Shown piece by piece: positions 12,603 through 20,938 of a DNA stretch of 25,716 bases (its first letter is position 1; every line of letters starts with the position of its first letter). This DNA is from Tolypothrix sp. NIES-4075. Lineage in GTDB: Bacteria > Cyanobacteriota > Cyanobacteriia > Cyanobacteriales > Nostocaceae. The translations under genes and the position numbers were made by a program. The notes under the pieces are model-generated. The model saw nothing but the letters and a program-made list of their open reading frames with translations. It was not told the origin of the DNA and searched no databases. The stretch spans positions 1-25,716 of the forward strand of contig NZ_BDUC01000027.1 of the NCBI RefSeq assembly GCF_002218085.1, read 5' to 3'.

Positions 12603-15600
12603 ATGTACGCATCATCATCTAACTCGGATCATCAGTCAGAAACCTTTGACATTCGCAACTTCCTAGACCGGCTTACCCCAGCCAAAGAAAAAAACAAGTA
12701 CATTTGCCCCGTATGCGACGGACACAACTTAGGGATTAACCCAGGAAATGGGAAATATCGATGCTTCAACGGTTGTCAGTGCGACGATATCCGCGAAGCG
12801 ATATCACCTTGGGCTGAAGTTGTTGGTAAGAGAAAAGGCGATCGCTCACAATCGACGAACACTCTTTACCCCAAATCGCACAAAACCAAACAATCACCCA
12901 AACCAGCCCCAATCCCGCAAGGCGAACTAGTTGTAGTGAGATTGGTAGATGCTGCAACTGATGTGCCCTCTCCCCAAAAACCGCAGTTTGTCCCAGACCG
13001 AGTAATCGACAAACTGAAAAGTGATGGTGCAACGGCAGCAGAATTAAAGGAAATTACCGTCACCACTTATGATTATGGTAATGGGCAAACAGTTCACCGC
13101 TTTGAATGCAAAAGTGCTGCTCACTATAAAGGACGCGCTAAATCCTTCAGCCAAAGCCACGTTGACACTAGCGGTAAAACCAGGTGGAATAAAGGGAATA
13201 AACCCTGGAAGGCATATCGGCTAACAGAAGCTATAGCTGCGGCTTCTTCTGTTATTCAAGAAGGAAGAAGAAAGAAGGAAGAAGGAAGAAGTTTTGAGAT
13301 GGGGCAGCACCAAACTCAAAACGGGCAACCTGTAGGGGATAAAGTTTTAAAACACGATAGTCAGAAGTTTGAGCTTAATCCAACTTCGGTCTTCCTTCAA
13401 ACTTCTGACTTCGATAAAGTACCTATTTTACTTCAACACGAGGGTGAGGGTTGTGTTGAAATCGGTAGAGTTAACGCTCTAGCCGGCTTCACATTTCAAG
13501 GTAGCGGCTGGGATAAAAAGACTATATCAAATGAATATCAACGCGCATTATCCGCTGGGATAGGGCTAATAGTCTTCCTGCACGACTTTGACGACGCTGG
13601 ATTAAAGAAAGCTCAACTATGCCAAAAATGTGCCGATAAAGTAGGAATTGCATTTATCGCCATTAACCCCCATGATATTTGCCCTGACTTACCATATAAG
13701 TCAAGTGATATTAAAGAAATTTTAGGGCAAATGTCAGTACCCGACTTTATCCGCAAGCTGGAAGAAGAAATCCATGCTGCTGTTGCCAAGCGATCGCTCG
13801 AACAACAACAAGAAAAAGAAAAAGAAGAACAACTTGAAGATGCCCGTCACTTCCAAATATCTCATTACGACCCAGAAAACCCAGAATTATTTTACAAACC
13901 CATTTGTGAGAGACTGGGATTATCGCTCACTAATTGCGTAACCTCCACCACTTTTGACGGTTGGGCTTATCGGAATGTGTTTGATAGTGCTCAAAACTGG
14001 CGAGTTATCGATTCAGCATTTTATCGTTGGTCAGAGTCAGTTGAAGTTTGGCAGCACCAACCAGATAACCGTATTTATACCTTAGTTGCCGACGCTGGGG
14101 AAAGAGCATTTAAACTCAAACACTCAGACAAATTTGGCTGGCAGGTGATTAAGCCTTATGAAACAAATAGTCACAAAGAATCAGCCTTTAAATTCTGCCG
14201 CAGCAAGTTAGAACGTCCAGAACCACTGCCAACAAATACACATTTATTAGCATTTGGCAACTGCGTTGTTGACTTGCGAACCGGGGATCGTTTGCCAAAA
14301 AGTAAAGATTTTTACCTAACTCACCTGATTCCCCACGACTACGAACCCAACAAACCATGCCCCGATGTCTTCCGGGAGTTTATAGTTGACTCTTTTGGTG
14401 AAGACATGCTGCCAGTAATTCGCGCATTCACCAGTATGTTTCTTGACCCAACTGCTCCTTATGGCAGATTCCCGCATCTAATTGGGCAAAGTGGCGGCGG
14501 CAAGGGGACATTGGGACGGTTCTGGGGTAGTTTATTTGGGAAAGAAGGTTCTGGGAGTGCCAGTAATTTTGTGGATATTTCCACCCCTGAAGGTCGCCAT
14601 CAATACCTAACAGGCAAGCGAATATTTGGCTTTCCGGATATGGGTGGCTATGCTGAAGGAGTGCGGGCTTTCTACGAACTAGTTGACAATGGTTCCATGA
14701 CCGGCAGGGCATTATTCAACCCAGTAGCATACGACAAACAGTGGTACATGCGGTTTTGGCTAGCCTCTGTAGACCACTTGCAAATTGAAAATGCTGGGGA
14801 CGGCTGGGTGCGACGCGCTTATCCGATTCCTGTAAAAAGCAGAGATATTATACCAGACCCCGACTTGCGGGTGAAATTAGAAGCAGCTAAAGCTGATGTT
14901 ATCAGTTGGGCGTTGGCAATGCCTCGTGACGAACGCGATCGGATACTGCTATCACGACCAGAATCTGAACGAGCAATAAATTTGGCGCTGGATGCTGCTT
15001 TGTACGCAGATTCTACTAAGAGTTTTGTAGATTTGTGCTTGCGTCCGTCACCAGAAGCGAGTTTTGTTCCGAATCACCTGCTACACAGTTGGTATGTAGC
15101 TTACTGTAAGGAACATGGCTACAACCCATTGGGGATGAGCAAATTTATTTCTCACTTAAAGACCATTTTACCGAAAAACTCTGTTGACCGCAGATGGTCG
15201 CCAACGATCAACGGAAAACGCTCACACATTCAGGCACATTGGTCTAATCTTGTTTCGCTACCTGGGGTATTTGTTTCATGGGAACCGTCTTCTCGAGACA
15301 GTGGGGAAAAACTTTCTCCACCACAAAACCCAATTTGGATTTGTATTAAATCCAATTGTTCGGAAGGTGGGTTGATGGATTTTGAAGATTTCTGGACTCC
15401 ACCCAACCCCCCAGACGATTCGGGCAATGGTGGTAATGGTTCGGGCAATGGTGGTAGCGGCAATGGTGGTAGCGGCAATGGTGGTAGCGGTAACGGGGGT
15501 AGCGGTAATGGTGGAGGTAATGGTGGAGGTAATGGTGGAGGTAATGGTGGAGGTAACAACCCTACATCCCCCACTCCCAACAATCCACCAGTCTTCCGGG

Positions 15601-16442
15601 GTGAAATTATGGAAAATAACCCACCAAAAACCCCAGAAGCCAGTCATAGCATGGGTGTCCAGGCTGTCCAGGGGGAAATTTGGCTATCAACGTACCCTGG
15701 ACAGGCTGAAACAACGCAATATCAAGGGTGTCCACCCTGTCCAATTGTCCAGGGTACAGGTTTCGATTTAGAAAAAAATAATTCAGCGACCCAGCGAAAT
15801 TATCACTCTTTTGAAACGAATTTTTCCTCTAGTCCTATAACAGTGGGTGGACAAAATATGGACACCCTGGACAGTCGCTCTGGTACTGGGTTTCAGTCAA
15901 CTGCTGCTCATAGCGTAAATGAAGGACAAATTGCGACCACATTCTTATTTGACCCAGCGGTAAACGCGCAGGTAGTATTAAATACCCTCATTGAATCAAA
16001 TGCGGGTGGGTTGCTGTTTGATTTAATTGGTATGTGGAGCGAGGAACAAAAAGTAGGAGTGCGATCGCATCTCACACACGAACAAGTGTCTTCAGTGAGA
16101 CAGACATTAAAGCAGTATCGCGCTGCTACCCACTCCGACGCTGCTACTAATGAAACTGCTGTTACCCACTCTACCGTTGCTACCCAGCAAACCGCTGCTA
16201 CCCACCAAACCGCTGTCAATAACGAAACTACGAACGTAGTCATACCGCAGTTAAAAGTTGGGGATGTGGTAGCCAGTAACGATCCTGAAAGTAAGTCTTA
16301 TCATTGGCGTGGTAGAATTACCCGATTCCACCCAGGAAATCCAGAACTTTGTTATGTGAACTATCCCGAACGAAGAACCGAACTAAAACTAAAACAAACA
16401 GAAATTTCTTCTCTGCTCTCTTCCTTGCGTTTATTAGAATGA
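12603..16442 (+). CDS. Large primase-helicase, replication protein (P4/D5 type)
   Basis: This 1279-aa protein combines priming and unwinding as in phage P4 alpha and related plasmid replication proteins. ATG 12603 is preferred because GGAGAG lies at 12593-12598; ATG 12555 has no such site. A zinc finger near the N-terminus has Cys35, Cys38, Cys54 and Cys58. A TOPRIM-like segment, with LLQHEGEGCVEIGR and GLIVFLHDFDDAG, lies at about 278-345. A D5-type superfamily 3 helicase domain carries Walker A GQSGGGKGT near 627-635, followed by FGFPDMGG and WVRRAYPIP. After about residue 900 the chain is low-complexity, with a Gly/Asn/Ser minisatellite at about 939-985 and Ala/Thr/His repeats near 1180-1205. 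It ends in a small domain (LKVGDVVASNDPESKSYHWR onward) that looks like an SH3/Tudor-type fold. Inside the TOPRIM part there is an in-frame repeat insertion at about 13255-13420. Confidence 0.85.
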   Translation: MYASSSNSDHQSETFDIRNFLDRLTPAKEKNKYICPVCDGHNLGINPGNGKYRCFNGCQCDDIREAISPWAEVVGKRKGDRSQSTNTLYPKSHKTKQSPKPAPIPQGELVVVRLVDAATDVPSPQKPQFVPDRVIDKLKSDGATAAELKEITVTTYDYGNGQTVHRFECKSAAHYKGRAKSFSQSHVDTSGKTRWNKGNKPWKAYRLTEAIAAASSVIQEGRRKKEEGRSFEMGQHQTQNGQPVGDKVLKHDSQKFELNPTSVFLQTSDFDKVPILLQHEGEGCVEIGRVNALAGFTFQGSGWDKKTISNEYQRALSAGIGLIVFLHDFDDAGLKKAQLCQKCADKVGIAFIAINPHDICPDLPYKSSDIKEILGQMSVPDFIRKLEEEIHAAVAKRSLEQQQEKEKEEQLEDARHFQISHYDPENPELFYKPICERLGLSLTNCVTSTTFDGWAYRNVFDSAQNWRVIDSAFYRWSESVEVWQHQPDNRIYTLVADAGERAFKLKHSDKFGWQVIKPYETNSHKESAFKFCRSKLERPEPLPTNTHLLAFGNCVVDLRTGDRLPKSKDFYLTHLIPHDYEPNKPCPDVFREFIVDSFGEDMLPVIRAFTSMFLDPTAPYGRFPHLIGQSGGGKGTLGRFWGSLFGKEGSGSASNFVDISTPEGRHQYLTGKRIFGFPDMGGYAEGVRAFYELVDNGSMTGRALFNPVAYDKQWYMRFWLASVDHLQIENAGDGWVRRAYPIPVKSRDIIPDPDLRVKLEAAKADVISWALAMPRDERDRILLSRPESERAINLALDAALYADSTKSFVDLCLRPSPEASFVPNHLLHSWYVAYCKEHGYNPLGMSKFISHLKTILPKNSVDRRWSPTINGKRSHIQAHWSNLVSLPGVFVSWEPSSRDSGEKLSPPQNPIWICIKSNCSEGGLMDFEDFWTPPNPPDDSGNGGNGSGNGGSGNGGSGNGGSGNGGSGNGGGNGGGNGGGNGGGNNPTSPTPNNPPVFRGEIMENNPPKTPEASHSMGVQAVQGEIWLSTYPGQAETTQYQGCPPCPIVQGTGFDLEKNNSATQRNYHSFETNFSSSPITVGGQNMDTLDSRSGTGFQSTAAHSVNEGQIATTFLFDPAVNAQVVLNTLIESNAGGLLFDLIGMWSEEQKVGVRSHLTHEQVSSVRQTLKQYRAATHSDAATNETAVTHSTVATQQTAATHQTAVNNETTNVVIPQLKVGDVVASNDPESKSYHWRGRITRFHPGNPELCYVNYPERRTELKLKQTEISSLLSSLRLLE
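13255..13420. repeat. In-frame repeat element within the primase gene
   Basis: A purine-rich GGAAGAA-type tandem stretch (about 13260-13292) is followed by a perfect 14-bp inverted repeat, AGTCAGAAGTTTGA at 13359-13372 and its complement at 13397-13410, with a 24-nt loop. The encoded RRKKEEGRSFEM and following residues separate EAIAAASSV from VPILLQHEGEGCVE, which would normally be close together. GGAAGAA arrays are a known style of short tandem repeat in Nostocales genomes. The element keeps the frame open. Confidence 0.55.
15418..15555 (+). repeat. Minisatellite encoding Gly/Asn/Ser repeats
   Basis: About five copies of a 15-bp unit (GGCAATGGTGGTAGC-like) are followed by four copies of a 12-bp unit (GGTAATGGTGGA). 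Both lengths are multiples of three, so copy changes keep the frame. The product is a flexible linker of GNGGS and GNGG units between the helicase part and the C-terminal part of the protein. Confidence 0.8.
15656..15873. repeat. Cluster of nine TGTCCA/TGGACA sites
   Basis: TGTCCA starts at 15656, 15665, 15729, 15738 and 15746. TGGACA starts at 15698, 15848, 15859 and 15868. Several pairs are 8-11 bp apart. GTACCCTGGACA (15692-15703) and its exact complement (15746-15757) form a 12-bp inverted repeat. About 0.1 such 6-mers would be expected in this length by chance. The cluster is inside the low-complexity part of the primase gene and resembles iteron-like binding sites. Confidence 0.65.
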
Positions 16443-16454
16443 ACGACGTTCCGT

Positions 16455-16484
16455 TTCTAGAGTGCGTTTTCTACGCAACTAGAA
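16455..16484. terminator. Imperfect hairpin after the primase gene
   Basis: TTCTAG (16455-16460) and CTAGAA (16479-16484) flank GCGT/ACGC with a 5-nt loop, 13 bp after the stop codon. There is no T-run, so it could be a processing or weak termination structure. Confidence 0.35.
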
Positions 16485-16541
16485 CTCATAAAGAGAAGAA
16501 AACGTCAATATAAAGGAGAACCTCCCTTTTCTTGCTGTTTA

Positions 16542-16661
16542 ATGACACCCATCACCAATGAACTGATTGCCGAAATCATCCGTCGTCTAGTCGCTTCTCT
16601 CCATCCAGAAGAAATTATCCTTTTTGGTTCCTATGCTTGGGGAACACCCCATCAGTATTAA
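16542..16661 (+). pseudogene. Truncated MNT-type nucleotidyltransferase
   Basis: A 39-codon frame starts at ATG 16542 with AAGGAG about 25 bp upstream. The text LIAEIIRRLVASLHPEEIIL then FGSYAWGTPHQY is the start of a minimal nucleotidyltransferase of the MntA type, the antitoxin partner of HEPN toxins, with the FGSxAxG nucleotide-binding motif intact. The frame stops with TAA where the catalytic DxD (as in DSDLD) should begin; CTC GAT after the stop still matches the LD. No HEPN partner gene follows. It is therefore a decayed fragment. Confidence 0.65.
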
Positions 16662-16732
16662 CTCGATATATAACAAACTTTCTTCCAGCAACACTGGCAC
16701 TACTTCTTGGTTAGCATTTTTTTGACACCAGC

Positions 16733-16771
16733 AGGACTTACGCCACTGCTTGTGACAGTTGCGTAAGTCCT
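16733..16771. repeat. Extragenic hairpin AGGACTTACGC/GCGTAAGTCCT
   Basis: An 11-bp perfect inverted repeat (16733-16743 and 16761-16771) encloses a second small stem ACTG/CAGT. From memory, AGGACTTACGC-type ends are common on dispersed small elements in Nostocales, so this is probably a MITE-like repeat. It interrupts the stretch between the nucleotidyltransferase fragment and the Uma2 gene. Confidence 0.6.
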
Positions 16772-16911
16772 GACTCTGCCAAAAATTACAAAAATTGGGG
16801 TAGTAAAGTACCAATGGGGTAATTTGGTTAAGGAATCGGTGACGGCTCTTTGAACGAATTAACGCGGAATCTAAGGGGTGGTAAAGTCAAATATATATGG
16901 AGGTGGTAACT

Positions 16912-17553
16912 ATGACCCAAACCCAAACACAAACACAAACCGAACCAAAATTATATACCTTTGATGAGTTTATTGAATGGTATCCCGAAGACTCACTTAT
17001 AAGATACGAATTGCATGATGGGGTAATTGTTGAGATGCCTAAACCTAAAGGGAAACATTCAAAATTAACAGGTTTTCTCATTGAAGAGTTAGCAATAACC
17101 ATTAGAGAGATGGGCAATCGCGGTATTTGGTTTATTCCCAGAGAATCAATTGTTAAACCGCACCGCGACAAGTCGGGTTACGAACCGGACATTATTATTT
17201 TAAATCAAGAAACTATCGGTACTGAAACGCGGTGGGAAACTGAATCAATTATTCAAAACGCGCTAACTGTCAAAGTAATAGTAGAGGTTGTTAGTACCAA
17301 TTGGCAAGACGACTACTACGACAAACTTCGTGACTATGAAGGTATGGGCATCCCTGAATACTGGATTGTGGATTATGCTGCGTTGGGCGGGCGTAAATTT
17401 ATCGGCAATCCCAAAGTCCCTACTATAAACGTCTGCGAATTAATTGACGGGGAATATCAAATCTCCGCATTTAAAGGAACAGACCGTATCGTATCGCCTA
17501 CTTTCCCGCAATTGAATCTAACTGCACAACAGATTTTTGACTCGGTATTGTAG
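16912..17553 (+). CDS. Uma2 family (DUF820) putative endonuclease
   Basis: Start at ATG 16912 (213 aa), because GGAGGTG at 16899-16905 is an excellent Shine-Dalgarno 6 bp before it; an ATG at 16897 overlaps that site. The Uma2 core is clear: TFDEFIEWYP, RYELHDGVIVEMPKPKGKHS, GYEPDIIIL, VIVEVVSTNWQDDYYDKLRDY, then GIPEYWIVDY. Asp of EPD, Glu of VEV and the Lys of YDKL fit a PD-(D/E)XK-type active site. The first residues are a TQ repeat from an ACCCAAAC-type microsatellite. The family is very expanded in cyanobacteria and no single role is established. The gene appears intact and stands alone. Confidence 0.85.
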   Translation: MTQTQTQTQTEPKLYTFDEFIEWYPEDSLIRYELHDGVIVEMPKPKGKHSKLTGFLIEELAITIREMGNRGIWFIPRESIVKPHRDKSGYEPDIIILNQETIGTETRWETESIIQNALTVKVIVEVVSTNWQDDYYDKLRDYEGMGIPEYWIVDYAALGGRKFIGNPKVPTINVCELIDGEYQISAFKGTDRIVSPTFPQLNLTAQQIFDSVL

Positions 17554-17651
17554 ATTTAATCTTTATATTGGTAGCTAAGATTGTTTTTGAAATGCACTCT
17601 CTTTCGCTTGGAGGAGCGACGGCAAATAAGTCTAATATTGTCCGAAAAAAT

Positions 17652-18573
17652 AGACCTCTTGCAAAAGTCTTGTAAGCGTGGGACAAGTAGGTTAGAGCTT
17701 TCTTAACATCTATGACTTACGAAAAGGTAAAGAACCTCAAGCCTGAAGAATTCAAACGCTTGTGTGGTGTGCATCCGGAGACTTTTACTCAAATGACCGA
17801 GGTAGTGCGATCGCGTTCAAAAACAAAGCTTAAAACAGGGCGACCGGGTAAACTAAGCTTGGAAGACCAATTGTTGATGACATTGGAGTATTGGAGAGAG
17901 TACCGTACCTATTTTCATATTGGCCAATCTTGGGAAGTCAACGAGTCAACAGCATATCGTATTATCAGAAAAATTGAAGATATTCTCATCAGTTCAAGAG
18001 AATTTTCTCTTCCTGGGAAGAAAAAGCTTTCCTACCCAAATTATCAAATAGAGGTAGTGGTAGTGGATGTTACGGAAAGCCCGATAGAACGTCCTAAAAA
18101 AAACAAAAACAATTCTACAGTGGGAAAAAGAAAAGACATACATTAAAATCTCAAGTTGTCGTAAACCAAACTACTGGAGAAATACTCTGTACCGCACATG
18201 GTAAGGGAAAAGAGCATGATTTTCGTATTTTCAAAAGCAGTAAAGTTCGGTTGAGAAAAGATATCGAATGCTTGGGCGATAAAGGATATCAAGGAATTCA
18301 GAAACTTCATGCCAACAGCCGAATACCAAAAAAGAAACCTAGGGGCAGTGAACTGAGTCGTGAAGAGAAAAAGAGTAATCAAGAGTTAGCCAAAGTTCGA
18401 GTAGTGGGTGAGCATATCAATCGAAAACTGAAAATATTTAAAATTTTGTCTGACCGTTATCGTAATCGTCGAAAAAGATTTGCTTTGAGATTTAATCTCA
18501 TAGCTGGTTTGTACAACTATGAGCTTCGTCTCCCCAAAACTGAATCTGCTTAACTGACTTTTGCAAGAGGTCT
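17652..18573 (+). mobile_element. Complete IS5-family insertion sequence, about 922 bp
   Basis: Terminal inverted repeats are perfect: AGACCTCTTGCAAAAGTC at the left and its complement ending at 18573. They are flanked by AAT on both sides (17649-17651 and 18574-18576), a 3-bp target duplication of ANT type as known for some IS5 subgroups. The identical ends and intact transposase frames suggest recent insertion. Subgroup assignment is tentative. Confidence 0.85.
17712..18553 (+). CDS. IS5-family transposase made by -1 frameshifting
   Basis: Two frames make one DDE transposase of about 280 aa. The first (17712 to 18146) carries the helix-turn-helix part, LSLEDQLLMTLEYWREYRTY, and the first catalytic Asp in VVVDVTES. 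The second runs in the -1 frame to TAA 18551-18553. It gives QFYSGKKKRHTLKSQ, the second Asp in CLGDKGYQG and the Glu in VVGEHINRKLKIFKI. The frames meet at a run of eight A then C (18096-18104), an A AAA AAC-type slippery site, in keeping with programmed frameshifting rather than damage. Confidence 0.85.
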
Positions 18574-18576
18574 AAT

Positions 18577-18997
18577 AAATACAATTCAATCGGACAATAA
18601 TCTCCCATTCATCTCCCATTCCGAATCGATAAATATCCTCCGCACGTACGCTCCTATCCAAATATAGCTACCAATAAAAACGTAACTAACAACTTATTAT
18701 ATAAAGTGTATAGCTACCAAATTGTCCAACGAATGCACCCATCGTATTCGTAGCCATCTCTACATTTCGAGGGCGCGTCTATCCCTTTCATCGCCATAAA
18801 CATAAGTAGATATACATATAATCACCCTAACTGAGACTAACAGTAAGCCCATTAAAATCTCGAAAAGCCTGATACTTATAGTTATCTTCACCGACATCTA
18901 ACGAGACTGCTTTTTCCTCAAACTTAGTAATTCCACGTTAGGCAGTCGATGAGCGATTTGAATAGCATGAAAGAATATTTTAACTATTTATATAACT
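18577..18997 (-). pseudogene. Stretch with a possible decayed minus-strand gene
   Basis: Most of this 420-bp stretch shows no gene. On the minus strand, one frame at about 18937-18827 reads GITKFEEKAVSLDVGEDNYK then YQAFRDFNGLTVSLS and a stop. Just upstream another frame reads FFHAIQIAHRLPNVE, as if a single indel near 18930 had split a protein. There is no start codon in place. I do not recognise the family. Confidence 0.3.
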
Positions 18998-19777
18998 ATG
19001 GCACGCAGCGCACAATTAATATCCGATTCCAAAAACAAACTCAAAAAAGTTAGCACCATCCTTGAAGCAAAAGCAAAGCAACCAAAGAACTTAACTCTAC
19101 AGCAATTTATCCAAGCGCTCTCCACCCAAATCGATAAAATGCTGGCAGTGGGTTATACGCTACAAGAAGTTGCAGCAATTCTCAAATCAGAAGGAGTAAA
19201 CGTGCAACCCACAACAATTAAATCTTATCTCCAGAAAACACGAGCAAAAAACTCCAGTACGGCAAATAATAATTCCGCATCAACTCAATCAAACCCAGGT
19301 ATCAATCGCAAAGCAAGTAACAACAAGCAAGCGAAAAATAACCAAGCCACTGCCAATTATAACTCAAATAAATCTGACAACACGCAAGCACTCTTCACGA
19401 ATGAAGCAACCGAAACTGAAACTATTCAACCACAACCACCCGCACCAGCAGCAAACCAAGCTTCTGAGAGTGCAACTCCCCAATCACCGACACCAACAAA
19501 TCAATCCAACCCACCAGCGATAAATAATAACAGTACAGCTAGCGCTGTTACAAAAAATAAATCCCGCACTTCAAAGGATACGAATACCACTCTTTCTACT
19601 TCAACATCGGGTGATAAATCTCAGAAGTCTGCTAAAACTTCCCACAATAATTCTCAACTCCAAGCAAACGATAACAGTAACCAAGGAGCACAATCAAACG
19701 GTAACTCAAACGTGCTAGAGGCACAACAATCGCAAGCAAACCAACTGTCATTGCTGGATAAAACCGATATTAATTAG
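18998..19777 (+). CDS. Mobilization-region protein with N-terminal HTH-like domain
   Basis: This 259-aa protein has residues 1-25 basic and a compact helical domain at about 30-85 (FIQALSTQIDKMLAVGYTLQ, then EVAAILKSEGVNVQPTTIKSYLQ). The domain resembles the short DNA-binding module in which GYTxxEIAxxLxxxGVxxxxxTLxxYL forms a helix-turn-helix. Such modules are common next to mob or tra genes. Residues 90-259 are a disordered Asn/Ser/Thr/Gln-rich tail. The first of the genes leading into the mobilization region, it is likely a relaxosome or regulatory DNA-binding protein. No Shine-Dalgarno is evident. Confidence 0.6.
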   Translation: MARSAQLISDSKNKLKKVSTILEAKAKQPKNLTLQQFIQALSTQIDKMLAVGYTLQEVAAILKSEGVNVQPTTIKSYLQKTRAKNSSTANNNSASTQSNPGINRKASNNKQAKNNQATANYNSNKSDNTQALFTNEATETETIQPQPPAPAANQASESATPQSPTPTNQSNPPAINNNSTASAVTKNKSRTSKDTNTTLSTSTSGDKSQKSAKTSHNNSQLQANDNSNQGAQSNGNSNVLEAQQSQANQLSLLDKTDIN

Positions 19778-19885
19778 TGCGTTTATGGCTAGTTATCGCT
19801 TTTGTAATTGACGAGTAATTATCTGTGATATTGTTCGCACTTCAATCATATCGAATACTAATTCCGACTATTTATTTAATAAGCA

Positions 19886-20500
19886 ATGAGTAAAGAAGCA
19901 TCACCAAAGTCAAATATTGGTGCAAGAATACCGTCTACATGGTTAGCAGAACTAGATGCATATGTCTCATCGAGTGGGAAAACAAAAAGTGATGTTATTA
20001 ACGAGGCTATCGGAGATTATCTCAATAAAAGCCAGGTGACTATTGTTGATAGAATTACCACAATCGAAAATAAATTAGCACAAAATAATCAGACTTTTGA
20101 TATTGCACTATTAAACCAACGTCTCGACAAGTTAGAAGATATTCTGCAAGCAATATTACAAGCGCTTGGTGATATCAAACCCGAAATAAAAATAGTTGAA
20201 AAATTGAGGGAGACGATTTCTGATGGTGAACGGTATGGGGGAATCACCCAAACCGAATTACTAGAAAAATACCAGCTTTCGTACCACGCACTCGATAAGG
20301 AAGCGAAAGAAAAAGACATACCATTCCATGAAGTTGTAAAAGAGAAAACCGGCTGGTACAAAAAAGACCCTAATAAAAGACGTTCTCGGTGGCTACCTCT
20401 GGAGAATAATCTTACTACAACTGTCCGCCAGCTTAACGGCAATACAGCTAATAACGGTAAAGAAACAATAAGCGAGATAAATGACTCTTCAAGCAATTAG
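19886..20500 (+). CDS. Ribbon-helix-helix protein with coiled coil, possible relaxosome component
   Basis: This 204-aa protein begins with a clear ribbon-helix-helix: SNIGARIPSTWLAELDAYVS then SGKTKSDVINEAIGDYLN at residues about 9-48. A coiled coil follows at about 52-95 (IENKLAQNNQTFDIALLNQR). The C-terminal part (about 105-175) contains a second helical region with GGITQTELLEKYQLSYHALD that reads like another DNA-binding module, and a GWYKKDP segment. It sits directly before the repeat-rich candidate oriT, so it may bind the repeats there. It is probably cotranscribed with the gene at 18998. Confidence 0.65.
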   Translation: MSKEASPKSNIGARIPSTWLAELDAYVSSSGKTKSDVINEAIGDYLNKSQVTIVDRITTIENKLAQNNQTFDIALLNQRLDKLEDILQAILQALGDIKPEIKIVEKLRETISDGERYGGITQTELLEKYQLSYHALDKEAKEKDIPFHEVVKEKTGWYKKDPNKRRSRWLPLENNLTTTVRQLNGNTANNGKETISEINDSSSN

Positions 20501-20559
20501 CTATTCTTCTGTTAGCAGTTAGCTAAGAGCTAATCGCTTTTCATGACAAATATCGCAAT

Positions 20560-20938
20560 GTTAACGGTGCTAACGCTTGAATGAATACGTTAGAGTAAAA
20601 TCCAACAGCAAGGGGTGTAATTCCATCACTGTGCTTACTTCGACAAAACCTACAATAAGATCGAGTTTCAACTCACACCCGCACTATAAGCTCCGCGCAA
20701 AAGTAAACTTACTTAAAGATGTTAACGCTGTTAACGCTACTCCTGACATACTTGGATAAAAGCCACAGTCGAATCGATTTGGAGCGGTACAGTTTACCCA
20801 TTAGTGCAAGATAGTCCAACCAGTTGTGAGGCGTTAGCAGCGTTAACATTATACAACTGCCGCTGTCACGAATGGTGGTACAGTTTACCCATTAGTGTAA
20901 GGTAGTCTAACCAGTCGATGAACGTTAGCACCGTTAAC
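20560..20938. repeat. Four copies of 17-bp repeat GTTAACG(G/C)TG(C/T)TAACGC
   Basis: Forward copies lie at 20560-20576 and 20721-20737; reverse copies at 20831-20847 and 20922-20938. Each is itself nearly palindromic (GTTAACG...TAACGC). Four near-identical sites in 380 bp of non-coding DNA between mobilization genes are good candidates for binding by the upstream ribbon-helix-helix protein or by MobC. Confidence 0.75.

Larger units (their letters stand above)
17637..18598. repeat. Inverted repeat split by the IS5-like element
   Basis: ATTGTCCGA (17637-17645) and TCGGACAAT (18590-18598) are exact inverted repeats on either side of the insertion. Without the element they would be about 22 bp apart and form a hairpin, so the IS landed in the loop of a pre-existing dyad, perhaps the Uma2 terminator. 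Confidence 0.5.

Noticed and set aside
15230..15771. Several long frames rich in Pro, Thr-Ile or Met-Val across the minisatellite
   Set aside because: They are out-of-frame readings of the Gly/Asn/Ser repeat of the primase gene on both strands.
16241..16442. A separate small gene at the end of the primase
   Set aside because: The SH3/Tudor-like end is in the same continuous frame as the primase and has no start signal of its own.
20577..20759. 60-codon plus frame in the candidate oriT region
   Set aside because: It spans two of the 17-bp repeats, lacks a ribosome binding site, and its protein text is unlike any family.
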